Source of the DNA: Novosphingobium sp. PP1Y
Lineage (GTDB): Bacteria; Pseudomonadota; Alphaproteobacteria; Sphingomonadales; Sphingomonadaceae
NCBI RefSeq assembly: GCF_000253255.1
Contig: NC_015580.1
Coordinates: 1,147,001-1,211,000, forward strand
Direction of reading: 5' to 3'
Length of the DNA: 64,000 nucleotides
Below, one piece after another: positions 1-8,487 of the stretch (its first letter is position 1; every line of letters starts with the position of its first letter). Both the position numbers and the translations under genes were made by a program. The notes beneath the pieces are model-generated. The model worked only from the letters and a program-made list of their open reading frames with translations, made no database searches and had not been told where the DNA came from.

Positions 1-144
1 TTGCAGACATTGCTGTCACAAGGCTGCGGCGCGCCATACGGGTTCGATCGAGTCTTGTCGCAGAGCGGATAGCGCCGGGAACGCGAGATGGCACAAGGGC
101 TTACGGCGTGGCATTGAAATGCAGGCGCAAAGGAGAAGCGACTC

Positions 145-1188
145 ATGCAGTTCGACCTCGGCCAACGCGGCCGTGCCATGATGGATTTCGAAGTGACTAC
201 CCGATTGGCGGCTTCGCGCCTGCAGCAGACAGTCGAAGGCGAACTGGCCGATGCGGGCCTCGACGCGCAGGGTCTGCCCGAGGACATGGAAGAACGGCAC
301 CGGGTGATCGACAGCGCGCTGGCCGGTTCCACGGCGTACCAGGCGCGTGCGCTGCTGGGCGAATGGTGCGCCAAGCAGCACGGCCGCGCCGCGGAGCAGG
401 CATTCGAGGAGATTTCCGGGAGCATCGTGCCCGCGCTCGAGCAGCTTCGCGAAGGCGGGACGACGATCACCGTCCACGACGTCGACGCGCCGCGCTATTG
501 GTCGCAGACGTGGTTCCACCGCACGCGGGGAGGCTGGGATGCCGGGCCGTGGAACGGTTTCATCCACGGCGAGCTGGTCCACAAGAAGTACGTATCGAAG
601 ATCTTTCCGGGCGACATCTACGGTAACCGCCGGGCCGTTCTGAAAAGCCTGCCACGCGCCGATTATCGCCGTATTCTCGAGATCGGCACCTCGTCGGGCC
701 ATCATTCGGTTGCGATTGCGGAGGTCTTTCCGGATGCCCGATTGACCGGCATCGATCCCTCGCTGCGGATGCTGGAGCAGGCGCAGCGCGTTGCCAATGA
801 AAAGGGCCTTTCCTGGGACCTGCACACAGGCGTCGGCGAGACGATGCCGATGTTCGCCGATGCCAGCTTCGACCTCGTGACCGCCTATGCCATTCACCAC
901 GAGATGCCGGTCAAGGCGATCGAGGCGATCTTTGCCGAGGCATTTCGCGTGCTGGAACCGGGCGGCGACATGATCATGGCCGACGTCGCGCGGACCCAGA
1001 GTCTCGACCGCATGACCGCCTGGCGTTTCGACTGGCTGGCGCGTTGGGGAGGCGAGCCCTTCTGGCGCTCCACTGCCAAGCTGGACATGGAGCCCATGGC
1101 CCGCGCGGCCGGCTTCGTCGACGTCAGGGGCTGGCAGCCCAATCCGGGGCGTGACCCCTACATCATCTATGGACGCAAGCCCGTATGA
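145..1188 (+). CDS. Class I SAM-dependent methyltransferase
   Basis: This 347-residue protein has a C-terminal Rossmann methyltransferase domain. Motif I (LEIGTSSGHHS) lies near residues 178-188 and an acidic ribose-binding position (GIDPS) near 202-206. A later segment VLEPGG matches the usual post-motif strand. The N-terminal 160 residues are helical and match nothing I recognise, so the substrate is unknown. The ATG has a good ribosome site, AAGGAG, nine bases upstream. The gene overlaps the next one by ATGA, so the two are probably translationally coupled. Confidence 0.85.
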   Translation: MQFDLGQRGRAMMDFEVTTRLAASRLQQTVEGELADAGLDAQGLPEDMEERHRVIDSALAGSTAYQARALLGEWCAKQHGRAAEQAFEEISGSIVPALEQLREGGTTITVHDVDAPRYWSQTWFHRTRGGWDAGPWNGFIHGELVHKKYVSKIFPGDIYGNRRAVLKSLPRADYRRILEIGTSSGHHSVAIAEVFPDARLTGIDPSLRMLEQAQRVANEKGLSWDLHTGVGETMPMFADASFDLVTAYAIHHEMPVKAIEAIFAEAFRVLEPGGDMIMADVARTQSLDRMTAWRFDWLARWGGEPFWRSTAKLDMEPMARAAGFVDVRGWQPNPGRDPYIIYGRKPV

Positions 1189-1484
1189 CCGAGCAGATTT
1201 CCACGCAGTCCGCCGCTGCAGCGACCGGTCGGGATCTGACCGCAGAGCGACAGATTCTACCCCCCGAGCGCATCGATGACGTGGCCGAAGCGGTAATCGC
1301 TCTCGCCCGTGAGCTATGGGTCGTGTGCGACCGCCAGATCGTGACCGAGGCCTTGTTGGCCCGTCACGGCATCACTTCAGAGGATATCGACGCCTATCAA
1401 CCCGATGCGGCTACTGAAGAGCGGTTGGCCCGGCGCCGGCAGCAGGTCGTCGACAATATCCTGGTGGCGCTCAGGGCCGGCTGA
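1185..1484 (+). CDS. Small helical protein coupled to the methyltransferase
   Basis: This 99-residue protein is charged and probably all-helical, with no signal peptide or membrane segment. Its start overlaps the stop of the methyltransferase gene (ATGA), which suggests a joint function, perhaps as a partner subunit; that is inference only. Its end overlaps the 3' end of the convergent hydrolase gene by 14 bases. I do not recognise the family. Confidence 0.65.
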   Translation: MTEQISTQSAAAATGRDLTAERQILPPERIDDVAEAVIALARELWVVCDRQIVTEALLARHGITSEDIDAYQPDAATEERLARRRQQVVDNILVALRAG

Positions 1485-2472
1485 TCGATTCCGCCTGGAG
1501 TTTGCAGGTCAGGCCGGACCGGATCGCCAGCCAGCGACTGGCTGCGTCGGTTCTGCGGCCGGTCCGGCTGTCGAGGAAGGCGGCCACTGCTGTCAGGACG
1601 GTCTTGCGTCGCTCGGGCGTCGCGTCGCCCTGGGGTGGGCGCAGGACTGAGTCGATCCCCCCCAGATAGTGCCCGGCACCTTCGATATGCATCAGGCACA
1701 AGTCCGCATCCGGCGCAGAGAGGCGATAGCCGTCATCGTGCCATTGCGGTCCAAGATCGGTCAGTGCGGCCATGTCGTTTGTGCCGTTGATCATCAGGCC
1801 GGGGCCGCGCAGTTGTGACCAGTCGACCTTGAGATAAGGACCGCGCTTCTGCCACTGCGGCGTCAGCCCCTCCCAGTTTCCGGGAGCCGACAGCAGGACG
1901 GCAGCCTTGAATCTGCCGGTCGGTGAAGGCTGGCCGGCGTCTTCTACCCGTGCGCCCATTGCCAGTGCGGCCGTGTGCCCGCCGAAGCTGTGGCCGAGCA
2001 GTGCAAGCCGCTTCATGTCGGCGCGCGCGGCAAGACCGGGCACGCGCGAAAGGACTGCGCCCAGGTGCGTGGCGATCCAGTCGACCTGGTCGAGCCGAAT
2101 GCGCCAGGTGTCGGAAGGATAGGGTGCAGGCGGGAAGCCGTCCTGCGACGCGTCCGGGTGGTCGGGCTGGATGACGATCCAGCCGTCTCGCGCAAGGAAT
2201 TCGACGAGCGGACGATAGTCCGACCGATTGAGCAGGTTGCCGTGGCTCAGGATGAGGACGGGCAGGTCGTTGCCTTTCTCCGGAACGGTAATCCGCATGA
2301 CGAGGGCGCGTCCGTCAGGTCCCTGCGGTATGGTCACCGGATCTCGCGATACGATCTGCGCGGTAGGATTCGAGGGTATATCGGCCGCCGTCGCGCTCGT
2401 GGCGGCAAGCGGTGCCGTCGCAAGCGCCAGGGCTGCATGGAAGTGCGATGCCATTGAAACGTGCCGAGCCAT
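1471..2472 (-). CDS. Secreted alpha/beta hydrolase (dienelactone hydrolase/PAF-acetylhydrolase-like)
   Basis: This 333-residue protein begins with an alanine-rich signal peptide (about residues 1-30). An alpha/beta-hydrolase fold follows. The nucleophile elbow is GHSFGGH, and the likely acid and histidine of the triad sit in NGTNDM and GAGHYLGG. LILSHGN is the usual oxyanion strand. It probably acts on an ester or lactone in the periplasm. The ATG is preceded by AAAGG with good spacing. It is transcribed away from the deacetylase operon; a link to that catabolic set is possible but unproven. Confidence 0.85.
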   Translation of the reverse strand: MARHVSMASHFHAALALATAPLAATSATAADIPSNPTAQIVSRDPVTIPQGPDGRALVMRITVPEKGNDLPVLILSHGNLLNRSDYRPLVEFLARDGWIVIQPDHPDASQDGFPPAPYPSDTWRIRLDQVDWIATHLGAVLSRVPGLAARADMKRLALLGHSFGGHTAALAMGARVEDAGQPSPTGRFKAAVLLSAPGNWEGLTPQWQKRGPYLKVDWSQLRGPGLMINGTNDMAALTDLGPQWHDDGYRLSAPDADLCLMHIEGAGHYLGGIDSVLRPPQGDATPERRKTVLTAVAAFLDSRTGRRTDAASRWLAIRSGLTCKLQAESISRP

Positions 2473-2588
2473 TGATTAGCCTTTCTTCCTTGCGGCGCTC
2501 GTGGTTCCGGTGGCACCGCGATCCGCAGATAACGCGTGAAGGACCCGTCGCAACGCCCCGATGACCTGCATTGTTCGACAGGCGATCA

Positions 2589-2620
2589 CCCTGCCCGATC
2601 GCGCTAGGCCGGGGGCAGGG
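2589..2620. promoter_or_regulatory. Inverted repeat in the divergent intergenic region
   Basis: CCCTGCCC (2589-2596) and GGGCAGGG (2613-2620) form a perfect 8-base inverted repeat with a 16-base spacer. It lies between the hydrolase gene (minus) and the deacetylase operon (plus). It could be a regulator site or a leader hairpin; the sequence does not decide which. Confidence 0.3.
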
Positions 2621-2692
2621 TAGCGAATTAGTCCGGAGCTTGTGGGAGCGCACTTCGCTCGGCGCGTAGAAGAACGCCTGGAGATCCTTGTA

Positions 2693-3607
2693 ATGGAATA
2701 CGATTACGTCCCCCTGCCGCATCGCAAGCCACTCAAGTGGCCGAACGGCGCGCGGGTTGCCCTGATCCTCACTTTCAATCTCGAAACCTGGGATCTCGTG
2801 AAGGATACGGACAAGCCCTATTATGCAGGCGGACCGGCAATCCTGCCCGATATCCTGCCCGGCAATGTCGCCGACTTTCCCAACTATACGTGGCGCGAAT
2901 ACGGTCAGCGTGTCGGCATCTGGCGCCTGTTCGAGCTGTTCGACGAACTTGGCGTACCGGCAAGCTGCACGACCAATGCCGTGACTTTCGAGCGCCGCAA
3001 GGCGATGACCGACGCGGTGCTGGAGCGTGGCTGGGAACTGCTGGCGCACAACTGGGAACAGGGAGAGCTGCTCACCGGCTTTGCAAGCGATCCCGAGAAG
3101 GAGCGCCAGGTCGTCCTGCGCTCGCTCGAACAGTATGAGAAGTTCACCGGTCGCAAGGCCAAGGGCTGGCTCTCCTCCAGTCTGCGCGGCACGATGCAGA
3201 CTGCCGATATCCTCGCCGGCGAAGGCTGCACGTTCTACTGCGACATCATGAACGACGATCAGCCTTCGCTGCTGCGCACGCCCAACGGGCCGATCGTTTC
3301 GGTTCCATATTCTAATGAAATCAACGACTTCACCTTCATAACCCGCAAGAACTTCACCACCGACCAGTTCCGCGATGCCTTGATCGAGGAACTCGACGTG
3401 CTCCATGCCGAGGGTGAGAAGACCGGGCGGATCATGAACGTCGGCCTGCATCCCCACGTATCCGGGCGCGCGCATCGCGTGCGGGCCCTGCGCGAATTCA
3501 TCGAACATGCGAAGTCGCTGCCCGGCGTCTGGTGGGCGACCCGCGAAGAAATCGCCGAGTGGTATCTCGCCAACCACGAAAGCCACATTCCCGGCCAACT
3601 GGGATGA
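2693..3607 (+). CDS. Polysaccharide deacetylase-fold amidohydrolase (PuuE-like)
   Basis: This 304-residue protein belongs to the carbohydrate esterase 4 fold group that also includes the allantoinase PuuE. It has the N-terminal segment ALILTFNLETWD, a long loop rich in Pro and Gly, and a late LHPHVSGRAHR motif typical of this subgroup. Members act on sugar N-acetyl groups or on ureide/amide bonds; next to several other amidohydrolases, the second role seems more likely. I chose the ATG at 2693, preceded by GGAGA, over an upstream GTG at 2642. Its stop overlaps the next start (ATGA), beginning an operon of at least five genes. Confidence 0.8.
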   Translation: MEYDYVPLPHRKPLKWPNGARVALILTFNLETWDLVKDTDKPYYAGGPAILPDILPGNVADFPNYTWREYGQRVGIWRLFELFDELGVPASCTTNAVTFERRKAMTDAVLERGWELLAHNWEQGELLTGFASDPEKERQVVLRSLEQYEKFTGRKAKGWLSSSLRGTMQTADILAGEGCTFYCDIMNDDQPSLLRTPNGPIVSVPYSNEINDFTFITRKNFTTDQFRDALIEELDVLHAEGEKTGRIMNVGLHPHVSGRAHRVRALREFIEHAKSLPGVWWATREEIAEWYLANHESHIPGQLG

Positions 3608-4485
3608 GTGCGCCCGGGCATGTTGTCCGGCTGCGCGAGCGTCTTGCGGATCGTGCGCAGTGCGGGCTCGTTTCGATGCCCGGATGCTGGGATGCGCTGT
3701 CCCTGCTGCTGATCGAGAAGGCCGGTTGCGAAGCCGGCTTTCTTTCCGGCGCAGCGTTGTCGATGGCGGCGCTGGGTCGAGCCGACCTCGGTCTCGTTCC
3801 GGCCGACAGGGTCGTCGATACGGTGGCGCTGATGCGCGATGCCAGCGATCTGCCGCTGCTCGTCGATGGCGACACCGGTTTCGGCAATGCGCTGACGCTG
3901 CAGCGTTTCGTGCGCATGCTGGAACGGGCAGGGGCGAGCGCCGTGCAAGTCGAGGACCAAACCTTTCCCAAGCGCTGCGGGCACATGGCCGGCAAACAGG
4001 TCGTGCCCCATGACGAGGCATTGGGCCGCATTCGCGCTGCACTCGATGCGCGCGTCGACATGCTGGTCTTTGCCCGTACCGACGCACTGGGCGTCGAAGG
4101 CTTCGCCTCGGCAATGGAACGCGCCGAGAGTTTCCTGGCCGAAGGCGCGGATGCTGTCTTCATCGAAGGTCCCCGCACCATGCAGGAACTGGAGGACATT
4201 GCCGCCCGCCTTGCTGGGCGTGTGCCGCTGGTGCACAATCTCGTCGCGGGCGGGGTAACGCCGACCGATGACGAAGAGTGCCTGGAAAGGCTTGGAATAG
4301 CCGTCGCCTTGCATCCGATGCTGTTGCTCGGCGGGCTCGTGACCGGCGCGCCGCGTTGGCTCGCCGGACTTGCCGCGGCACGCTCCAGCACTGGCTTGCG
4401 CGAGGAGACCGGCATGCTTCATGATCTGAACGAACTGACCGGCGCACAATCGCTGCTGGCTCAAGGGGCGAAATATGGCTGCTGA
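3604..4485 (+). CDS. Isocitrate lyase/PEP mutase superfamily protein
   Basis: This 293-residue protein has the TIM-barrel signatures of the family: the metal-binding DGDTGFG at residues 88-94 and the flexible-loop KRCGH at 123-127, which contains the candidate catalytic cysteine. Relatives include methylisocitrate lyase, oxaloacetate decarboxylase-like enzymes and PEP mutases. It probably cleaves or decarboxylates a small 2-hydroxy or 2-oxo dicarboxylate late in the pathway. The start overlaps the preceding stop, and its own end overlaps the next gene by 11 bases, so translation is probably coupled. Confidence 0.85.
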   Translation: MSAPGHVVRLRERLADRAQCGLVSMPGCWDALSLLLIEKAGCEAGFLSGAALSMAALGRADLGLVPADRVVDTVALMRDASDLPLLVDGDTGFGNALTLQRFVRMLERAGASAVQVEDQTFPKRCGHMAGKQVVPHDEALGRIRAALDARVDMLVFARTDALGVEGFASAMERAESFLAEGADAVFIEGPRTMQELEDIAARLAGRVPLVHNLVAGGVTPTDDEECLERLGIAVALHPMLLLGGLVTGAPRWLAGLAAARSSTGLREETGMLHDLNELTGAQSLLAQGAKYGC

Positions 4486-5113
4486 GAAATCCGATCTCGA
4501 CAACGACTACGTGGGGGCCGGTTTTGGCGGCGGCCTGGAACCCGGCAAGCGTCCAGCCCTGCTGCTGGTCGACATGGTCATGGCCTATCTCGATCCGCAA
4601 TCGCCGCTCTATGCGCAGGGCGAGGCAGCGCTGGCGCAGGCGGTCCGTCTGGCTGACGCCGCTCGAGCGGCCGGGGTGCCGGTGATCCTGACCAATGTCG
4701 AATATGTCGACGGCAAGGAAGGCGGCATGTTCTTCCGCAAGGTGCCGGGGCTGCGCAATTTCATGGCCGGCTCGCCGCTGGGCGCCTTTCCCGAGGAATT
4801 GACTCCAAGGCCCGGCGACCGCGTGATCACCAAGTTCTATCCTTCCGCTTTCTTCGGCACCGCACTCGCGCCCATGCTGGTGGCGGAGGGCATCGATACC
4901 CTGCTGATCGGCGGCTATTCGACTTCGGGGTGCGTGAGGGCCAGCGCTCTAGATGCGCTGTGCCACGGTTTCGTGCCGCTCGTGGTTGCCGATGCCTGCG
5001 CCGACCGCGATCCGCGCCCGCACGAAGGCAACCTGTTCGATATCCGCGCCAAGATCGGTGAGGTCATCGACGCCGAGACGGCGCTGGACGTCATTCGCGC
5101 CGCATTGGCCTGA
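4475..5113 (+). CDS. Isochorismatase-family cysteine hydrolase (amidase type)
   Basis: This 212-residue protein has the Asp-Lys-Cys triad of the family: D33 in LLLVDM, K120 in ITKFYPSAFFGT and C153 in YSTSGCVRAS. The pattern resembles N-carbamoylsarcosine amidase and maleamate amidohydrolase more than true isochorismatases, so an open-chain amide or carbamoyl substrate is likely. It overlaps the upstream gene by 11 bases. It is one of three isochorismatase-fold hydrolases within 7 kb. Confidence 0.88.
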   Translation: MAAEKSDLDNDYVGAGFGGGLEPGKRPALLLVDMVMAYLDPQSPLYAQGEAALAQAVRLADAARAAGVPVILTNVEYVDGKEGGMFFRKVPGLRNFMAGSPLGAFPEELTPRPGDRVITKFYPSAFFGTALAPMLVAEGIDTLLIGGYSTSGCVRASALDALCHGFVPLVVADACADRDPRPHEGNLFDIRAKIGEVIDAETALDVIRAALA

Positions 5114-5149
5114 CCGGGCGCGAGCGGTCAGGACACGATTGGGCAGGGC

Positions 5150-5548
5150 ATGGCGCGATTGGGCTTTCATCACGGGGCGATGTCGGTGGCCGACATCGAA
5201 GCGGCCGCGCGATGGTACGTGGAAGTTCTCGACTTTCGCGTGGAGAGGCGCTTTGCGATCCCGGGCGGTACGAAGGCCATGTTCCTCGAACGCGACGGCT
5301 TGCGGATCGAGCTGTTCCAGGTTGCCGATCCCCAACCTATGTCTCCCGCCCGCCTCGATCCGCGCAAGGACCTGCAGACGCTGGGCAACAAGCATGTCGC
5401 TTTCACGGTTGACGACTACGAGGGCTTTCGCGCCAATCTCGTCGCGCGCGGCGTCGAGATCGTGCTGGAAGTGGGCGAGCGCTTCGGGCGCGGCCTGTTC
5501 ATCCGTGACAGGGCGGACAACGTGCTGGAATTCCTCGAAAGCGACTGA
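5150..5548 (+). CDS. VOC-family (glyoxalase/dioxygenase fold) protein
   Basis: This 132-residue protein is a single vicinal-oxygen-chelate unit made of two beta-alpha-beta-beta-beta modules. Likely metal ligands are the His in FHHGAMSV, the His in KHVAFTVDD and the Glu in VLEFLES. The length fits a lactoylglutathione lyase-like or fosfomycin-resistance-like member, but the substrate cannot be told. It follows the cysteine hydrolase by 36 bases and belongs to the same plus-strand operon. Confidence 0.82.
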   Translation: MARLGFHHGAMSVADIEAAARWYVEVLDFRVERRFAIPGGTKAMFLERDGLRIELFQVADPQPMSPARLDPRKDLQTLGNKHVAFTVDDYEGFRANLVARGVEIVLEVGERFGRGLFIRDRADNVLEFLESD

Positions 5549-5661
5549 GCCGACTTGTACGTGTCGGGAAAACCTTTCGGACATGACGCGACAAGTCGAC
5601 GCAACCGCGCCGCTCTAAGCTAGCCGGATCAGTCATGAAGTGCGGAGCAAAGGAATAGCGC

Positions 5662-6756
5662 ATGGCCAGCAACCCTACCACATCGCTGGAGGCCGTCCCC
5701 CCGGTCACGACCGCCGCGGCCTGGCGCGGCGATGCGCTGGAGCAGAGCGGCGAGTGGATCTACATGCTGTCGGATGCGCAGGTGGACGAGCTGGAAATTC
5801 TCGGTGCGCGCTTCCTGGCTGAAAATCCGGACCTGCGCACGGTCAGGGCCGAGGACTACCCGCTTGTAGCCTGCGCCGACGCGGTGAAGGAATGGGGTGG
5901 CGATGTCGATTACGGCCGCGGCTTCGTCCTGGTGCGGGGCCTGCGAACCCAGCTCTATTCCGACGCGCTTTCGAGCGCGATTTACTACATCCTCGGCCTG
6001 CACATGGGCGATCCGATACGCCAGAACGAGATGGGCGACCTGATCGACCATGTCTATGCGACTTCGGACAAGACCATGGACGATCCGACCGCGCTGTCAT
6101 CGAAGGTGCGCGACAAGCTCGTCTATCACTCCGACAGTTCGGACATCGTGGCGCTGATGTGCCTGCGCCCGGCCAAGGAGGGCGGGCTGTCCTGTCTGGT
6201 CTCGGGCGCGCAGATCTACAACGAGATTCTCGAGCGCCGACCCGATCTTGCGCCTCTGCTGCTCGAGCCGTTCCATTGGGACTGGCGGCGCCAGGACCAC
6301 AATGCGCCGGCGGACACCTATACCTCGCCCATCGTCAGTCTCGTCGATGGCGTGTTCTCCATGTACGCAGGCTCGCTCTACATCCTCACTGCGCAGGAAT
6401 ACGATGGCGTACCCAAGCTGACGCCCGAACAGATCGAGGTACTCGAGCTCTTCGACAAGATCACTTACGAGGAAGGCATGGCGATCGCGATGGACTTCCG
6501 GCCAGGCGATATCCAGTGGCTGTCGAACTATGCAGCGCTTCACGCCCGGACGACCTTCCGGGACTGGCCCGAGCCGCAGCGCAAGCGCCACCTTCTGCGC
6601 CTCTGGCTGAGCCGCGACGCCGGGCGGCCAGTGGTTCCAGGGTTCGGCAAGAATGGCGTCGTCCAACACCGAGCAGCCCCTCGCGGTGGAGCCGAGGAGC
6701 ACCCGGACGGGCATTTCGACATATTTTCCGTGGCGGTGCCGCGCCTGCTTTCCTGA
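5662..6756 (+). CDS. TauD/TfdA-family Fe(II)/2-oxoglutarate dioxygenase
   Basis: This 364-residue protein has the iron-binding HxD at H156/D158 in YHSDSS and the distal histidine H294 in SNYAALHARTTF, followed by an Arg-rich 2-oxoglutarate segment (PEPQRKRHLLRLWLS). It probably hydroxylates a small carboxylate or amine compound as part of the neighbouring catabolic operon. The start at 5662 follows a GGAATAG ribosome site. A strong hairpin follows the stop, so the operon probably ends here. Confidence 0.85.
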   Translation: MASNPTTSLEAVPPVTTAAAWRGDALEQSGEWIYMLSDAQVDELEILGARFLAENPDLRTVRAEDYPLVACADAVKEWGGDVDYGRGFVLVRGLRTQLYSDALSSAIYYILGLHMGDPIRQNEMGDLIDHVYATSDKTMDDPTALSSKVRDKLVYHSDSSDIVALMCLRPAKEGGLSCLVSGAQIYNEILERRPDLAPLLLEPFHWDWRRQDHNAPADTYTSPIVSLVDGVFSMYAGSLYILTAQEYDGVPKLTPEQIEVLELFDKITYEEGMAIAMDFRPGDIQWLSNYAALHARTTFRDWPEPQRKRHLLRLWLSRDAGRPVVPGFGKNGVVQHRAAPRGGAEEHPDGHFDIFSVAVPRLLS

Positions 6757-6783
6757 GCGTACGGCACCTGTGGATTGGGAGAT

Positions 6784-6817
6784 GGCGGCGTCGGTTCGGC
6801 ACGGAACCGGCGCCGCC
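6784..6817. terminator. Bidirectional hairpin between convergent genes
   Basis: GGCGGCGTCGGTTC (6784-6797) pairs with GAACCGGCGCCGCC (6804-6817) across a 6-base loop, with one T-G wobble. It sits between the convergent TauD and isochorismatase-family genes and touches the stop of the latter. There is no clear T-run, so the terminator call rests on position and stem strength. Confidence 0.55.
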
Positions 6818-7509
6818 TACCCAAGGAGCGGGAGATGCCGATCGGGCTCCTGCAACAAGGCCAGGATGTCCCGTGTCCATTGCACGTCGGCGAAGTTCAG
6901 ACGCAGGTTGAGCAGTGCGGCGTTGTGCTCGGCGTCGGTGGCGGCAGCGCAGGCATCCGCGACCACGATCACCTTGTGCCCGCGCATGTTGGCCTCTCGG
7001 GCGGTGGATTCGACGCAGACATTGGTGAGCGTGCCGACAAGGACGATGAGTTCGATCCCGCGCATGTGCAGAACCCGGGCAAGGGCGCCGGCAGGGCATG
7101 AGAAGGCACCGTAACGAAACTTGTCCAGGACCAGGTCGTCGCGTCCGCAGGCCATCGGTGGATATATTTCATGAGCAGCGGTACCGCTGCGCAGCGACGC
7201 CACTGCCCGGGCGACGAACGGGTCGGCGAGGTCGTACTGCCAGGCGGGCACGGCCAGGTGCGGTGCATCGCTCACAGTCTGGCGCGTCCAGATTACGCAG
7301 GCTCCGGCGTCGCGCATGGCGCGCACCAGGGTATTGATCGGCTCGACGATGGCGCGGGCGCTTTCCTTGCCGAACACACCTTCCTCGGCAACGAAAGCTG
7401 TTTGCATGTCGATCACCACAAGCGCCGTGCGCTCCGGGTCGATCGCGTCGAAACTATTGTACCCGCGCCCGCGCTCAACTGCCCAGTCGGGCAGTTCTAT
7501 CCTGTGCAT
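6817..7509 (-). CDS. Isochorismatase-family cysteine hydrolase
   Basis: This 230-residue protein shows the full triad: D34 in VVIDMQTAF, K130 in LVLDKFRYGAF and C165 in TLTNVCVEST. It resembles the ureidoacrylate/peroxyureidoacrylate amidohydrolase (RutB-like) and nicotinamidase-like branch. The start codon shares one base with the stop of the upstream SDR gene (TGATG), so the two are coupled in one minus-strand unit. The substrate is probably an open-chain amide or ureide. Confidence 0.88.
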   Translation of the reverse strand: MHRIELPDWAVERGRGYNSFDAIDPERTALVVIDMQTAFVAEEGVFGKESARAIVEPINTLVRAMRDAGACVIWTRQTVSDAPHLAVPAWQYDLADPFVARAVASLRSGTAAHEIYPPMACGRDDLVLDKFRYGAFSCPAGALARVLHMRGIELIVLVGTLTNVCVESTAREANMRGHKVIVVADACAAATDAEHNAALLNLRLNFADVQWTRDILALLQEPDRHLPLLG

Positions 7510-8339
7510 CAGGCTTCCTCGAAGGCGATCGAAAGCGAAAGCTTTTCCCAGTCCCTGATCTGCGCGGCGACGAAGGCGTGCTGATCGGTCGTATAGTGCA
7601 AGGCGTCTTCGCCCAGGAAAAGGTGCAGCGGCGGCTCGGGCGCATCCAGCGCTTCGAGGATCGCCGCCGCCGCGCGCCGGGGATCGCCTTTTTCCTTGCC
7701 GGCATTCTCGGTAAGGCTGCGCCGCGCGAAGTGGGCAACCTCGTCGTAGTCGGCAATGTCCGCGCCGGCGATGCGCAGGCCCGATGCGGCAAATTCGGTG
7801 CGCATGCCGCCCGGGGCGACATTGGTGACGCGAATGTTCTTCGGGGCGACTTCCTGCGCCAGCGTCTGGCCCAGGCATTCGAGCGCATACTTGCTCGCGC
7901 CGTAGATGGCCGTGCCTGCCCAGGGCGCATGGCCGCTGACCGATGTGATGTTGACCACATGCCCTGCGCGCCGGCCGCGCATGTGCGGCAGCATGGCCTG
8001 GATCATGCGCATGGCGCCGAAGACATTGATCTCGAACAGGTCGCGGGCTTCATCGATGGACACTTCCTCGATGGCGCCGATCAATCCATAGCCGGCGTTG
8101 TTCACGAGACGGTCGATCCCGCCAGTCAGCGCCTCGGCGCGGGCCACGGCTTCACGCACCGAAGCCTCGTCGCGCAGGTCGATGCACAGCAGGTGGGCGC
8201 GGTCCGGAGCGAAGCTGGTGAATTCAGCGTCCTCGGCCCTGCGGCTGGTGCCCACTACAGTGTCTCCGCGGGCAAGCGCCGCCCTGGCGAGTTCCCGGCC
8301 CAGACCGCCACCGATTCCCGTGATCAGCCAATTCGTCAT
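7509..8339 (-). CDS. Short-chain dehydrogenase/reductase (SDR)
   Basis: This 276-residue protein is a classical SDR: TGIGGGLG nucleotide-binding motif at residues 7-14, NNAGYG, catalytic Ser in NITSVSG, and YGASK with the catalytic Tyr and Lys. An Arg-Arg after strand 2 (GTSRRAED) suggests NADP(H) preference. The ATG at 8339 was chosen because the Rossmann strand starts directly after it; a frame extending upstream to 8489 lacks conserved sequence. It is coupled to the downstream cysteine hydrolase and is divergent from the ribokinase gene. Confidence 0.88.
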   Translation of the reverse strand: MTNWLITGIGGGLGRELARAALARGDTVVGTSRRAEDAEFTSFAPDRAHLLCIDLRDEASVREAVARAEALTGGIDRLVNNAGYGLIGAIEEVSIDEARDLFEINVFGAMRMIQAMLPHMRGRRAGHVVNITSVSGHAPWAGTAIYGASKYALECLGQTLAQEVAPKNIRVTNVAPGGMRTEFAASGLRIAGADIADYDEVAHFARRSLTENAGKEKGDPRRAAAAILEALDAPEPPLHLFLGEDALHYTTDQHAFVAAQIRDWEKLSLSIAFEEA

Positions 8340-8487
8340 CGTCGTCACCTTCCTGTTGCAGATGAGGAACCTAATGGCCCGCAGGAGTCGCGCTCTTTGC
8401 GCTGGCGACCGCAAATCTTGTGCCTGGGCGCACGCGGGCTCCTCGCGCTTGACCGGTGGCAGGTCCCATGCTGCACCTTCGCAGCAC

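Noticed and set aside
16..900. A 294-codon minus-strand frame at the left end
   Set aside because: It is antisense to the methyltransferase gene, which has a strong ribosome site and motif I.
2315..4114. A 599-codon minus-strand frame across the deacetylase operon
   Set aside because: It covers three well-supported genes on the other strand or in other frames and has Arg/Ala-rich random composition.
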